Source of the DNA: Streptomyces flavochromogenes
Lineage (GTDB): Bacteria > Actinomycetota > Actinomycetes > Streptomycetales > Streptomycetaceae
Length of the DNA: 64,000 bases
Assembly: GCF_000717595.1 (NCBI RefSeq)
Contig: NZ_JNZO01000002.1
Span: forward strand, 1-64,000
Reading direction: 5' to 3'
In this document: piece by piece, positions 7,859-15,999 of the stretch
How positions within the stretch are numbered: position 1 is the first letter of the stretch
Layout of the letters: the number at the start of each line of letters is the position of its first letter
Notes under the pieces: model-generated
What the model was told of the DNA's origin: nothing
Databases searched by the model: none
Seen by the model: the letters and a program-made list of their open reading frames with translations, nothing else
Translations under genes and position numbers: made by a program

Positions 7859-8569
7859 CTATGTCTTGCGTGCCACCACCAGGCGGCAGCGCGGGCTTCC
7901 GTCCTCGCGGGTGCCCAGGGTGTCGACGGACAGGAAGGTGACCTCGAAGCCCGTGTCCTCCAGACGGGCGCGGACGTCGCCGAGGCGGAAGGTGCGGTAG
8001 TACATGACGAACGGTGGGCGCCAGACCGCGTTGCGGACGCGCATCGTGGCGTCGAAGCCCCACAGGATCCAGTAGAGGGGGGAGCCGACCGGGGGCGGGG
8101 CCCCGATGGGGAAGGCGAACGTGCCGCCGGGGCGCAGGGAGGCGTGGACCTGGGCGAACAGGGTGCGCTGCTCGTGCGGCAGGAAATGGCCGAAGGCGCC
8201 GAAGCTGACCGCCAGGTCGAAGACCGGTGCGAAGGGCAGGGCCAGGGCGTCGGCGCGGACCAGGCCGGCCGTGGGGTGGGCCTCGCGGGCCCGGGTCAGC
8301 ATGCCCGTACTGAAGTCGACGCCGGTGATCGGGCCCGCGCACACCGAGCGGAGGACGCCCAGGCCGGCGCCGGTGCCGCAGCAGACGTCGAGGCCGGAGT
8401 CGAAGGGGCCGAGCGTCTCCAGGGTCTGGGTGACGGCGGTCAGGAGGTGTTCGGAGGTGCGGAAGGGCGTCGCGTCGAACTTGTCCGCGAGCAGGTCGTA
8501 GCCGTGCTCGACGGAGGAGAGGGCCTGGACGGTCAGCTCGCGGAGGCTGGGACCCTGCGGGGTGAACAT
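7859..8569 (-). CDS. Class I SAM-dependent methyltransferase
   Basis: 236 residues from the ATG at 8569 (MFTPQGPSLRELTVQAL). A start 63 bases upstream is possible but adds an Arg/Pro-rich tail. The Rossmann-fold methyltransferase motif I is LDVCCGTGAGLGVL, motif II is ITGVDFSTGML, and the later motif FDLAVSFGAFGHF precedes SLRPGGTFAFPIG. This is the Methyltransf_11/25 type, which transfers a methyl group from SAM to a small molecule. FPIGAPPPVGSPLYWILWGFDATM probably lines the acceptor pocket. The acceptor is unknown. The gene stands alone and converges on the hypothetical gene before it. Confidence 0.85.
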   Translation of the reverse strand: MFTPQGPSLRELTVQALSSVEHGYDLLADKFDATPFRTSEHLLTAVTQTLETLGPFDSGLDVCCGTGAGLGVLRSVCAGPITGVDFSTGMLTRAREAHPTAGLVRADALALPFAPVFDLAVSFGAFGHFLPHEQRTLFAQVHASLRPGGTFAFPIGAPPPVGSPLYWILWGFDATMRVRNAVWRPPFVMYYRTFRLGDVRARLEDTGFEVTFLSVDTLGTREDGSPRCRLVVARKT

Positions 8570-8684
8570 GTCTCCGAGCCTATGTGGTCGGAGGCCGCGC
8601 GGGCGGGGATTGTCCGATCTTGTGCCGGTCACCGGACGTGCGCGGAGGGTGGCCGCCGCGCGTGGCCGTGTGCTGCCGTCCGCG

Positions 8685-9191
8685 TCAGAGTGCGCTGCTC
8701 ACCGGCGGTCCGGCCCAGGACGGCGCGATGCCGGTGAGTTGGCAGACCAGCAGGTAGAGCGGGATCGGCGGCGTGTAGGGGGAGGTGCCGTCGGGGTGGT
8801 GGATGAGGCGCGGCCGGCGGTCCGGGATCTCGGCGCCAGGCGCGTAGCAGGCGGGCAGCGGCCAGGTGACGTCGTGGTCGGAGCCGGCCGGGACCAGCCA
8901 CCACCACCAGTCGGAGTCGGCGTAGACGCAGCCCTTGGCGGGGAGGCGGGAGAGGATCTTGAAGCCGAAGCGGGCGGGGACACCGACGGCGTCGCAGCCG
9001 AGGCCGGTGTGGAGTCCGACGGGGACGGCGAGGCGGGTGGCGCCCAGTTCGCGGGGGCGGGCGGAGCCGGTGGCTCCTCGGGTGCCGAGGAGTTCGGCGG
9101 AGCGGCGGGGATCCGGTACGCGTTCGCCGGAGAGGGACCTGCGGGTCCCGGGGAGCAGCGGGATCATGCGGGTGGCCATCGACCTCAGCAC
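8685..9191 (-). CDS. Conserved-type hypothetical protein coupled to the ATPase gene
   Basis: 168 residues from the GTG at 9191, which overlaps the stop of the preceding ATPase gene and has GGGGGA upstream; an ATG at 9179 is the alternative. The first half is Arg/Gly/Leu-rich. The second half has LAVPVGLHTGLGCDAVGVPARFGFKILSRL, then DSDWWWWLVPAGSDHDVTWP and PRLIHHPDGTSPYTPPIPLYLLVCQLTG, giving a four-Trp run and a Pro-rich end. I do not recognise a named domain. Proteins of this layout often sit beside XRE/DUF397/ATPase loci in Streptomyces (from memory). Translational overlap with the ATPase suggests they work together. Confidence 0.7.
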   Translation of the reverse strand: MLRSMATRMIPLLPGTRRSLSGERVPDPRRSAELLGTRGATGSARPRELGATRLAVPVGLHTGLGCDAVGVPARFGFKILSRLPAKGCVYADSDWWWWLVPAGSDHDVTWPLPACYAPGAEIPDRRPRLIHHPDGTSPYTPPIPLYLLVCQLTGIAPSWAGPPVSSAL

Positions 9192-9637
9192 GTTTCCCCC
9201 ATGCCGTGGGCCAGTTCCGCCCAGACGACCTGGGCCGTTCCGTGTCCGGTGCGCTCGGCGCCCCAGGCGGTGCACAGTGCGTCGACGATGAGGAGTCCGC
9301 GGCCGCGTTCGTCCTCGCCGCAGTCGCGTATCCGCGGGTCCGCCGGGCCGCCCTCGTCACGCACGGCTATCCGGAGCGTGTCCTCGCCCTCGCGGAGCTC
9401 GCATATGAAGCGGTCGCTGGCGGTGTGCACCACGGCGTTGGTGACGAGTTCGGAGACGACCAGGGCCACCGTGTCGCGGATGGTGGGGTCGCAGCCCCAG
9501 AGGATGAGCCGTTCCTCCGCGAGCCGGCGGGCGCGCGCGACCGACGACGTGCGGGCGGGGAGCTCGTAGGCGAAGCGGCGGACACCATCGGTATCGGTCT
9601 GGGGCTGCGGGCGCTGGGCCATGACTCGGGGACTCAT
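9185..9637 (-). CDS. ATP-binding protein, RsbW/AbaA-like serine kinase-type HATPase
   Basis: 150 residues from ATG 9637 (MSPRVMAQ); ATG 9622 is equally possible. The core is a GHKL ATPase: N-box VSELVTNAVVHT, then LRIAVRDEGGPADPRI (G1 box), and DERGRGLLIVDALCTAWG (G2 box). It is the short, sensor-less form seen in anti-sigma factor kinases and in Streptomyces regulatory ATPases encoded next to XRE/DUF397 pairs. It is divergent from the XRE gene with about 250 bases between them and shares translation coupling with the downstream hypothetical gene. The likely role is phosphorylation or sequestration of a regulator; the partner is not evident. Confidence 0.88.
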   Translation of the reverse strand: MSPRVMAQRPQPQTDTDGVRRFAYELPARTSSVARARRLAEERLILWGCDPTIRDTVALVVSELVTNAVVHTASDRFICELREGEDTLRIAVRDEGGPADPRIRDCGEDERGRGLLIVDALCTAWGAERTGHGTAQVVWAELAHGMGETC

Positions 9638-9786
9638 GAGACCTGAAGGCTGCGCGTTACCAGAAGCCACGACCGGTTCCTCACAACAAGGGGCAGGAGT
9701 GCCGTACGGCGCTGTCGCCGTGGCGCGGTGGCGCACGGCGGCAGCGTGTACTGGTTCACACCGGAACACTGTCCTCCTGAGTCGGA

Positions 9787-9822
9787 CACTTGGCAAGTGG
9801 CACTCTGAAAATTCCAGAGTGC
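9787..9822. promoter_or_regulatory. Two adjacent inverted repeats in the XRE/ATPase divergent region
   Basis: CACTT-GGC-AAGTG (9787-9799) is followed at once by GCACTCTG-N7-CAGAGTGC (9800-9822). Both arms are perfect. They lie 65-100 bases before the XRE start and on the shared promoter region, as expected for autoregulation by the XRE protein. Confidence 0.55.
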
Positions 9823-9886
9823 TGTGTTCTCTCTGGCCCGGCTTCGTGGCACACTCGTCGAAACAGTGCGTCGGGGAGGTCTGAGA

Positions 9887-10762
9887 GTGAGCGAGCCGCG
9901 GTCCGCCCCCACGGTGGGACAGGTCGTTCTCGGCAGGCGCCTGCAGGATCTGCGGGAGCGGGCCGGCCTGAAGAGGGAAGAGGCCGCGAAGATCCTCCGG
10001 GTGGCCCCGGCCACCGTCCGGCGGATGGAGACCGCCGAAGTCGCGCTGAAGATTCCGTACGTGCAGCTCCTGTTGAGGGAGTACGGGATCACGGACTCCG
10101 AGGCCGAGGGGTTCATCGCCCTCGCGGAGGAGGCCAATCTCCCCGGCTGGTGGCAGCGGTTCCACGATGTGCTGCCCGGCTGGTTCTCCATGTACGTCAG
10201 CCTGGAAGGGGCGGCCAGCCTCATCCGGGCCTACGAGCCCCAGTTCGTCCCCGGTCTGCTCCAGACCGAGGACTACGCCCGCGCCATTCTGCGCAGCGGG
10301 GCGGTCGGTGGCGGCAGTGATGCCGGCAAGGACGAGGACGCCGAGCGGCATGTAGCCCTACGGATGGAGCGCCAGTCCCTGTTGACCAGGGAGGACGCCC
10401 CGAAGTTCTGGGTGATCATGGACGAGACGGTGTTCCGCCGACCGGTCGGCGCCGGGCCCGAAGTGATGCGCGACCAGCTCGACCGGCTGCTCGAAGCGTC
10501 GGAGCTGCCGAACGTCACCCTGCAGATCGCGGAGTTCGCGTCCGGCCACCACCCCGGCACCTACGGACCGTTCGTCCTCTTCCGCTTCGCCATGCCCGAA
10601 CTGCCGGACATGGTCTACAGCGAGTACCTGACCGGTGCCGTCTATCTCGACGCGCGCCCCGAGGTGGCATCCCACCTGGAGGTCATGGACCGCATGGCGG
10701 CGCAGGCCGCGACTGCACAACGCACGAAGGAGATTCTCCGGAATCTCCGCAAGGAGCTGTGA
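9887..10762 (+). CDS. XRE-family transcriptional regulator with DUF5753 sensor domain
   Basis: 291 residues from the GTG at 9887, chosen because GGGGAGG lies 8 bases upstream; an upstream ATG would add 21 residues without a site. The N-terminal helix-turn-helix is GRRLQDLRERAGLKREEAAKILRV followed by APATVRRMETAEVALK. From about residue 85 to the end is the DUF5753 domain: WWQRFHDVLPGWFSMYVSLEG, YEPQFVPGLLQTEDYARAIL, FWVIMDETVFRRPVG and HHPGTYGPFVLFRF. This is the WhiJ-like group of Streptomyces regulators. The DUF397 gene starts immediately after the stop. It probably controls development or antibiotic production with its DUF397 partner, and itself through the upstream inverted repeats. Confidence 0.92.
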   Translation: MSEPRSAPTVGQVVLGRRLQDLRERAGLKREEAAKILRVAPATVRRMETAEVALKIPYVQLLLREYGITDSEAEGFIALAEEANLPGWWQRFHDVLPGWFSMYVSLEGAASLIRAYEPQFVPGLLQTEDYARAILRSGAVGGGSDAGKDEDAERHVALRMERQSLLTREDAPKFWVIMDETVFRRPVGAGPEVMRDQLDRLLEASELPNVTLQIAEFASGHHPGTYGPFVLFRFAMPELPDMVYSEYLTGAVYLDARPEVASHLEVMDRMAAQAATAQRTKEILRNLRKEL

Positions 10763-10999
10763 ATGGATCGCATATACAACGGCATGCCCGCCGCTGAGCT
10801 CGGTGCCGAGGGCTGGCACAAGCCGTGGAGCGGCGGGAACGGGGGCAACTGCGTGGAGGCCATGAAGCTGGCCGACGGCAGGGTCGCCGTGCGACAGTCC
10901 GCAGACCCTGAAGGACCAGCGCTCATCTACACCCACGGAGAGATCGCAGCTTTCATCCAGGGGGCCAAATCCGGTCAGGCTGACTTTCTGCTCACCTGA
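10763..10999 (+). CDS. DUF397-domain protein, partner of the XRE regulator
   Basis: 78 residues. The DUF397 pattern is clear: GWHKPWSGGNGGNCVEAMKLADGRVAVRQS (W/S..N..C.E), then DPEGPALIYTHGEIAAFIQGAKSGQ. These short acidic proteins are encoded directly after WhiJ-like XRE regulators and bind or modulate them. The ATG abuts the XRE stop with no gap, so the two are cotranscribed and probably translationally coupled. Length and motif are intact. Confidence 0.93.
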   Translation: MDRIYNGMPAAELGAEGWHKPWSGGNGGNCVEAMKLADGRVAVRQSADPEGPALIYTHGEIAAFIQGAKSGQADFLLT

Positions 11000-11073
11000 C
11001 CCCTTCCGTCCCACCCCTACCGTCGCGTAACTCTTGTTGTAGTGCCACTCGTTCATCCCGACCAGGAGCGCCG

Positions 11074-11892
11074 ATGACCCAGGACCCCGCATCCCCGCGG
11101 AGTGAGATACGGATCGACACCAGCACGCCGCATCCGGCGCGCATGTACGACTGGTTCCTGGGCGGCAAGGACAATTACCCGGTCGACGAGGCGATGGCAC
11201 GCCAGCTGCTCACCGTCGACGCCCGTGGCCGGGACATGGCCCGCGTCAACCGGGCCTTCATGCACCGCGCCATCCGCTGGCTCAGCGCCCATGGCGTCCG
11301 CCAGTACCTCGACATCGGTACGGGCATCCCGACCGAGCCCAACCTGCACCAGATCGCGCAGGAGGCCGCGCCGGAGTCCCGCATCGTCTACTGCGACAAC
11401 GACCCGATCGTGCTCGCGCACGCGGCCGCTCTGCTGCGCTCGACCCCGGAAGGGGCCACCGAGTACATCCAGGCGGACGCCCGCGAGCCCGAGGTCATCC
11501 TCGAAAGGGCCGGAAAGGTCCTTGATTTCGATCAGCCCATCGCGCTGTCGATGCTCGCCCTGCTGCACTTCGTGGGGGACGAGGACAACGCGTACGACCT
11601 GGTCCGCAAGCTCGTGGACCAGCTCGCGCCGGGCAGCTACCTGGTCCTCTCCCATGTCACCGGGGACTTCAACCCCGAGGGCGCGGCGGAGGCGGTCGCG
11701 ATGTACAAGGCGCGCGGGCTGACCCTGCGGCCGCGGTCGCGCGACGAGCTCGCCGCGTTCTTCGACGGTCTCGAGTTCGTCGAACCCGGGGTCTCGCTCA
11801 CCGCCGAGTGGCATCCGGAGCTGGGCGAGCCGGTCCCGGTGCCGGGCGACGAGCCCATCCCGGGCTGGGCCGCGGTGGCCCGCAAGCCCTGA
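11074..11892 (+). CDS. DUF574 SAM-dependent methyltransferase
   Basis: 272 residues. Family signature: RIDTSTPHPARMYDWFLGGKDNYPVDE at the N-terminus, then LDIGTGIPTEPNLHQIAQ (motif I), RIVYCDNDPIVLAHAAALL (motif II) and FDQPIALSMLALLHFVGDED. DUF574 (Methyltransf_19) proteins are abundant in Streptomyces, often near XRE/DUF397 regulators, and their substrates are mostly unknown. AGGAG precedes the ATG. The gene is 74 bases after the DUF397 gene on the same strand and is closed by a strong terminator at 11905. Confidence 0.93.
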   Translation: MTQDPASPRSEIRIDTSTPHPARMYDWFLGGKDNYPVDEAMARQLLTVDARGRDMARVNRAFMHRAIRWLSAHGVRQYLDIGTGIPTEPNLHQIAQEAAPESRIVYCDNDPIVLAHAAALLRSTPEGATEYIQADAREPEVILERAGKVLDFDQPIALSMLALLHFVGDEDNAYDLVRKLVDQLAPGSYLVLSHVTGDFNPEGAAEAVAMYKARGLTLRPRSRDELAAFFDGLEFVEPGVSLTAEWHPELGEPVPVPGDEPIPGWAAVARKP

Positions 11893-11904
11893 TCGGATCC
11901 GTAC

Positions 11905-11944
11905 GGGAGGAGGCCCCGCCGACATGTCGGCGGGGCCTCCTCCC
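11905..11944. terminator. Bidirectional terminator between convergent genes
   Basis: GGGAGGAGGCCCCGCCGAC and its complement flank a 2-base centre (near-perfect 19-base arms). It sits between the DUF574 stop and the convergent M64 peptidase stop. Confidence 0.9.
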
Positions 11945-11968
11945 GTTGCGGGCTTCCTCCGGCGTCCG

Positions 11969-13855
11969 CTACGGCTCCACGAGCGTCACCAGGAATTCGC
12001 CGGTCCCGCCGATGTTGCCGGCCGCGTCGATCGTGCGGTACTCGATCCTGTGGGTGCCGTAGTCGGGGGTCGCGTCGTCCCAGGGCACCGCACGGCTCCG
12101 GCCCAGCTTCCCGTACACGAGGTCGTCGATCACCGTGCCGCCCGGCGAGAAGCGGAACGGCGCGTCCGCGTCCGTCGGCCAGCCGTAGTACGTGTACCAG
12201 CCGTCGCCGTCCACCCGGAACTGCCTGACCACCGCGCCCTCCTGGTCGTCCCGTGCGGTCAGCCGCATGGTGAACGGTCCGTCGTACACGTACTCCACGG
12301 GCCGGCCGTGCCGCCCCACCGTGCGCAGGGGTTCCGAGAGTTCGTACGAGGCCGTCGCCGGGCGGGCGTCCACGGTCCAGCTCAACTCCTCGTCCGTGCC
12401 CGCGATACGTGCCGTCAGCGTGTGGGTGCCCGCGGTCTTCGGCACTGAACGCAGGTCCAGGTCCCGGTCGTTGGGGCCGGTGGCGACGGGGCGCCCGTCA
12501 AGTCGCCAGCGTACGGCCGGGGTGCGGTCCACCGGGTGGGTGGTGTCGGCATGGACGACCGACCGGGCGCCGACGGGCGCCCCGAGGGGGGTGTGGCCGG
12601 TGAACGCGGCCGGGGTTCCGTCGCGCACGGTGGTGAGTGCCGGGTCCACCGTCCAGCCGACGGTCCGGGTGAGCGCCGCCGAGCCGCGGACCGCCGGGTC
12701 GCGGACGAAGGGCGTCGGGTCGGTGACGGTCGCCGTGAGCGTGTGCGTCCCGGGGGAGAGGCGCAGGGCGCGCAGGTCGACGGTGCGCGCGCCCCGGGTG
12801 GGCAGCGTCCGCCCGTCCAGGCGCCAGGTCACGGCGAGCGCCCCGCCCACCGGGTGCAGGGTGTCGACCCACACCGTCCGGTCCGCCCCGACGGGTGAGG
12901 TGTTGGGTGTGTGGCCCTGGACCAGGTTCACCTTGGCGGAGATCGCCCGGACCATCACCTCGCGCTCCACCTGGTCGAAGGCGTAGCCGAGGGTCTTCAT
13001 CAGCGAGTGGCGGCTCGGGCGCCAGACGCCCTTCGTGCTGTACATGCCGCCCTCGTGGCGGCCGATGACGCCGCCCGACTCGCTCTCCTCGCCGAGCCAC
13101 CGCCACCATTTGGCCCGCTGCTCCCGCATCTGGGGCTCGGTCAGGAGGGTGTGGTGGGTGGAGGAGGGCTCCGGGCCGGAGTACGTCTCGCCCGGCACTC
13201 CGCGCGCGTAGTAGTCGTACTCGTCCTGGAGGCCGCCGAGCGAATGGCCTATCTCGTGCGGGGTGATGAGGGACGAGAGCGCGTTGCCGCCGGAGGCGGT
13301 GGCGTAACCGCCGCCCGCGCCGCCGTAGGTGGAGCTGTGGGCGAGGGCGACGATCTGCCGGTTGGCGCCGCTCGTGCCCGGGACGAGGTCGGCGAGCGCG
13401 GCGGCCTTCCGGCTGTCGACGGTCAGCAGCCGCTGCACGCTGTTCGCGTTGCAGCCGCCCCAGAACCCCATGTCGAGCGCCGTGTCACGGGCGGGGGCGT
13501 CCAGGCCGGGGTCGCAGTCCACACCCGACTCGGCCGAAGGGGCCTCCACCGCCCAGACGTTGATGTACGAGCGGTAGGAGGCGAAGGGCTCGATGCTCCA
13601 CAGGGTGTTCAGGTGCCGGTCGAGGTCGGCGCGGAACGCCGGCATCTCCGCCGCGGTGTAGCCGTCGCCCATGAACACCAGGTTGAACCGCCGGTCCGCG
13701 GGCCCGGTGGTCTGTACGGGGACGACGGCCGGACCGTCACCGGGCGTCGGCGTCCCGGCCGCCGCGGGTGCGGTTCCCACCAGACCGGCGGCCAGCAGGC
13801 AGACCGCGACGACGCGGGCCACCTCTCGTCGAACTCCCGTGCGCTGTGAGGTCAT
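11969..13855 (-). CDS. Secreted M64-family metallopeptidase (IgA-peptidase-type fold)
   Basis: 628 residues. A Sec signal peptide spans about residues 1-33 (basic start, hydrophobic VVAVCLLAAGLVGT, AxA-type end). The catalytic domain includes NLVFMGDGYTAAEM (about 58-71) and the zinc motif HEIGHSLGGLQDEYD, H200-E201-H204 with a downstream Asp/Glu. This HExxH plus DEYD arrangement identifies peptidase family M64. The C-terminal half holds repeated beta-sandwich segments (VTWRLDGRTLPT, RWRLDGRPVAT, LSWTVDARP), which look like PKD/Ig-like modules for substrate or wall binding. It is monocistronic and convergent with the DUF574 gene. Likely an extracellular protease; natural substrate unknown. 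Confidence 0.92.
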   Translation of the reverse strand: MTSQRTGVRREVARVVAVCLLAAGLVGTAPAAAGTPTPGDGPAVVPVQTTGPADRRFNLVFMGDGYTAAEMPAFRADLDRHLNTLWSIEPFASYRSYINVWAVEAPSAESGVDCDPGLDAPARDTALDMGFWGGCNANSVQRLLTVDSRKAAALADLVPGTSGANRQIVALAHSSTYGGAGGGYATASGGNALSSLITPHEIGHSLGGLQDEYDYYARGVPGETYSGPEPSSTHHTLLTEPQMREQRAKWWRWLGEESESGGVIGRHEGGMYSTKGVWRPSRHSLMKTLGYAFDQVEREVMVRAISAKVNLVQGHTPNTSPVGADRTVWVDTLHPVGGALAVTWRLDGRTLPTRGARTVDLRALRLSPGTHTLTATVTDPTPFVRDPAVRGSAALTRTVGWTVDPALTTVRDGTPAAFTGHTPLGAPVGARSVVHADTTHPVDRTPAVRWRLDGRPVATGPNDRDLDLRSVPKTAGTHTLTARIAGTDEELSWTVDARPATASYELSEPLRTVGRHGRPVEYVYDGPFTMRLTARDDQEGAVVRQFRVDGDGWYTYYGWPTDADAPFRFSPGGTVIDDLVYGKLGRSRAVPWDDATPDYGTHRIEYRTIDAAGNIGGTGEFLVTLVEP

Positions 13856-13946
13856 GGGGCGCGAGCCTAGGCCGCACCCCTGTTCTCGTAAAGTTGTTCG
13901 TCAGTCGTATGCCTTCACGACGGTTTCGTCGGTGTCCGCCGCCGCT

Positions 13947-15290
13947 TCAGTGCCGTAGGTACGCAAGACCCGCGTGCTCCGCCGTGTAGCCCTCCACCAG
14001 GCGGCGGGCGACGGTCACCGAGTCGACCAGCGGATGGAGGGCGAAGGCCTTGACGGCGGTCGCCCGCGAACCGCTCTCCGCCGCCGCGAGGACCTCCCGC
14101 TCCACCGCCTTCACGGCCGTCACCAGGCCGACCGCGTGGTACGGCAGCGGGGACACCGACACCGGGTGGGCGCCGTTCGCGTCGACGAAGCAGGGGACCT
14201 CGATCACCGCGTCGGCGTCGAGCGCGGCGAGGGTCGTGCCGTTGCGGACGTTGAGGATCAGCGTGGCCCGCTCGCCCCGTGCGATGGCCCGCATGAGGGC
14301 CAGCGCCACCTTCTCGTAGCCGCCCGACTCCAGGTCCTCCTCGTCGCGCTCCCCGATCCCGGCGGCCTCCCGGTTGGCGGCCATGTAGGTGGCCTCCCGG
14401 TCGGCGAGCGTACGGTGCCAGGCCGCGAGGGCCGGAGTGTCGGGCTTCCCCATCTCCTGGTAGAAGGCGTCCTGTTGGTCGCGGAGATAGGCGCCGCGCG
14501 TCCGCTCGGCCGACCGGTAGGCCGACACGGCCTCCCGGTTGAAGTAGTAGTAGTGCAGGTACTCGTTGGGGATCGCGCCCAGGGAACGCAGCCACTCCGG
14601 GCCGAAGAGCCTGCCCTCCTCGAAGGAGCCGAGTGCCTCCTCGTCGGCGAGCAGCCGCGGCAGCTCGTCCCGCCCGTCGATCCGCAACCCCCGCAGCCAG
14701 CCGAGGTGGTTGAGGCCCACGTAGTCGATCCAGGCCCTGTCCGGGTCGGCGCCCAGGATGAGGGCGACCCGGCGGCCGAGTCCGACGGGGGAGTCGCAGA
14801 TGCCGACGACCCGGTCGCCGAGGATCCGGGACATCGCCTCCGTGACCAGGCCCGCCGGGTTGGTGAAGTTGATGACCCAGGCGTCCGGGGCGAGTTCGGC
14901 GATCCGGCGCGCGATGTGCACCGCGACGGGCACGGTCCGCAGCCCGTAGGCGATGCCGCCGGCGCCCACCGTCTCCTGGCCGAGCACCCCCTCCGCGAGC
15001 GCGATCCGCTCGTCCGCGGCCCTGCCCTCCAGACCGCCGACCCGGATCGCGGAGAACACGAAGTCGGCCCCGCGCAGCGCCTCGTCCAGATCCGTCGTCG
15101 CCGTGACACCGGGCGCGTCCGGCACTCCCTCGCCCTGTTCGGCCAGGACCCTGGCGATGGCCGAGAGCCGCCCCTCGTCCAGGTCGTACAGGGTGACGTG
15201 GGTGACCCGCCCCTCGGCGTGGTCGCCGAGGAGAGCGCCGTACACCAGCGGCACCCGGAACCCGCCGCCTCCGAGAATCGTCAGTTTCAT
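13947..15290 (-). CDS. GH4 6-phospho-beta-glucosidase-type glycosidase
   Basis: 447 residues. The NAD-binding start MKLTILGGGGFRVPLVYGAL is typical of glycoside hydrolase family 4. NFTNPAGLVTEAM is the substrate loop, the metal Cys is in VVGICDSPVGL and the metal His in YVGLNHLGWLRGL. GH4 enzymes use NAD and a divalent metal, with an oxidation-elimination mechanism, to cleave phosphorylated or free glycosides. The name 6-phospho-beta-glucosidase is the usual annotation in this group, but Streptomyces members may act on other glycosides. No PTS or ABC sugar transporter is adjacent. It runs in the same direction as the M64 gene, with a 91-base gap between them, probably as a separate unit. Confidence 0.88.
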   Translation of the reverse strand: MKLTILGGGGFRVPLVYGALLGDHAEGRVTHVTLYDLDEGRLSAIARVLAEQGEGVPDAPGVTATTDLDEALRGADFVFSAIRVGGLEGRAADERIALAEGVLGQETVGAGGIAYGLRTVPVAVHIARRIAELAPDAWVINFTNPAGLVTEAMSRILGDRVVGICDSPVGLGRRVALILGADPDRAWIDYVGLNHLGWLRGLRIDGRDELPRLLADEEALGSFEEGRLFGPEWLRSLGAIPNEYLHYYYFNREAVSAYRSAERTRGAYLRDQQDAFYQEMGKPDTPALAAWHRTLADREATYMAANREAAGIGERDEEDLESGGYEKVALALMRAIARGERATLILNVRNGTTLAALDADAVIEVPCFVDANGAHPVSVSPLPYHAVGLVTAVKAVEREVLAAAESGSRATAVKAFALHPLVDSVTVARRLVEGYTAEHAGLAYLRH

Positions 15291-15483
15291 GCTCGTACGC
15301 TACTCGGACGCCTCCCCCGAGCAGCGGGATCCCGCCCCGGCGTCCACGCGGCCGTCCACATGCCGGGCGCCCGCCCCTGCGCCGGGGGCGCCCCCTCCGC
15401 CGCCTGCTCCCCGGCCGCGCGCCCCGCCACTCGCCCCCGGCGGGCGCACCGGTACCGCGCACCCGGTGGGGGACAATGACGGC

Positions 15484-15933
15484 ATGTCCCGACGCAAGAC
15501 CCGCCCCCGTACGTCCCCCGCCCGCCCGGCCGAGCCCGCCGTGACCGCGGAGTCACCCTGTCCGTGCGGTCTCGACGCCGCGTACGGCGCGTGCTGCGGC
15601 CGGTTCCACACGGGGACGGGCGGCAGCGCGCCCACCGCCGAGCTGCTCATGCGCTCCCGTTACAGCGCCTTCGTCGTCCGAGACGAGGCCTATCTGCTGC
15701 GCAGCTGGGCGCCGGAGACCCGGCCCGGTGAGGTCGACTTCGACCCGGGGATGCGCTGGACCGGCCTGGAGATCGAGGCGGCCACCGACGGCACCGCCTT
15801 CCACCAGCACGGCACCGTCACCTTCACCGCGCGCTACGTCCACGGCGGTGAGCCCGGCGCCCTGCACGAGCGGAGCCGCTTCGCCCGTCACGAGGGCGCC
15901 TGGGTGTACGTGGACGGCGACGTCGGCGAGTAG
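15484..15933 (+). CDS. ychJ: YchJ-family SEC-C motif protein (UPF0225)
   Basis: 149 residues from ATG 15484. After a basic tail it has the SEC-C-type metal motif SPCPCGLDAAYGACCGRFH, then the YchJ core PTAELLMRSRYSAFVVRDEAYLLRSW, TRWTGL-like WTGLEIEAA, and VTFTARYV ending with FARHEGAWVYVDGD. The NTF2-like fold after a zinc-binding N-terminus defines the family. The function of YchJ is not established; SEC-C motifs bind zinc and contact other proteins or ribosomes. It stands alone and converges with the MFS gene. Confidence 0.9.
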   Translation: MSRRKTRPRTSPARPAEPAVTAESPCPCGLDAAYGACCGRFHTGTGGSAPTAELLMRSRYSAFVVRDEAYLLRSWAPETRPGEVDFDPGMRWTGLEIEAATDGTAFHQHGTVTFTARYVHGGEPGALHERSRFARHEGAWVYVDGDVGE

Positions 15934-15999
15934 CGCATAGCCGGGGAGCGCGGAGCCGGCGGGCCGCGGGGGCCCGGGGTGACCCTGAGCGGTCCCGGG

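Noticed and set aside
9800..9822. Resemblance to the CIRCE heat-shock operator
   Set aside because: The arms CACTC and GAGTG match, but the spacer is 11 bases where CIRCE has 9, and no heat-shock gene is adjacent.
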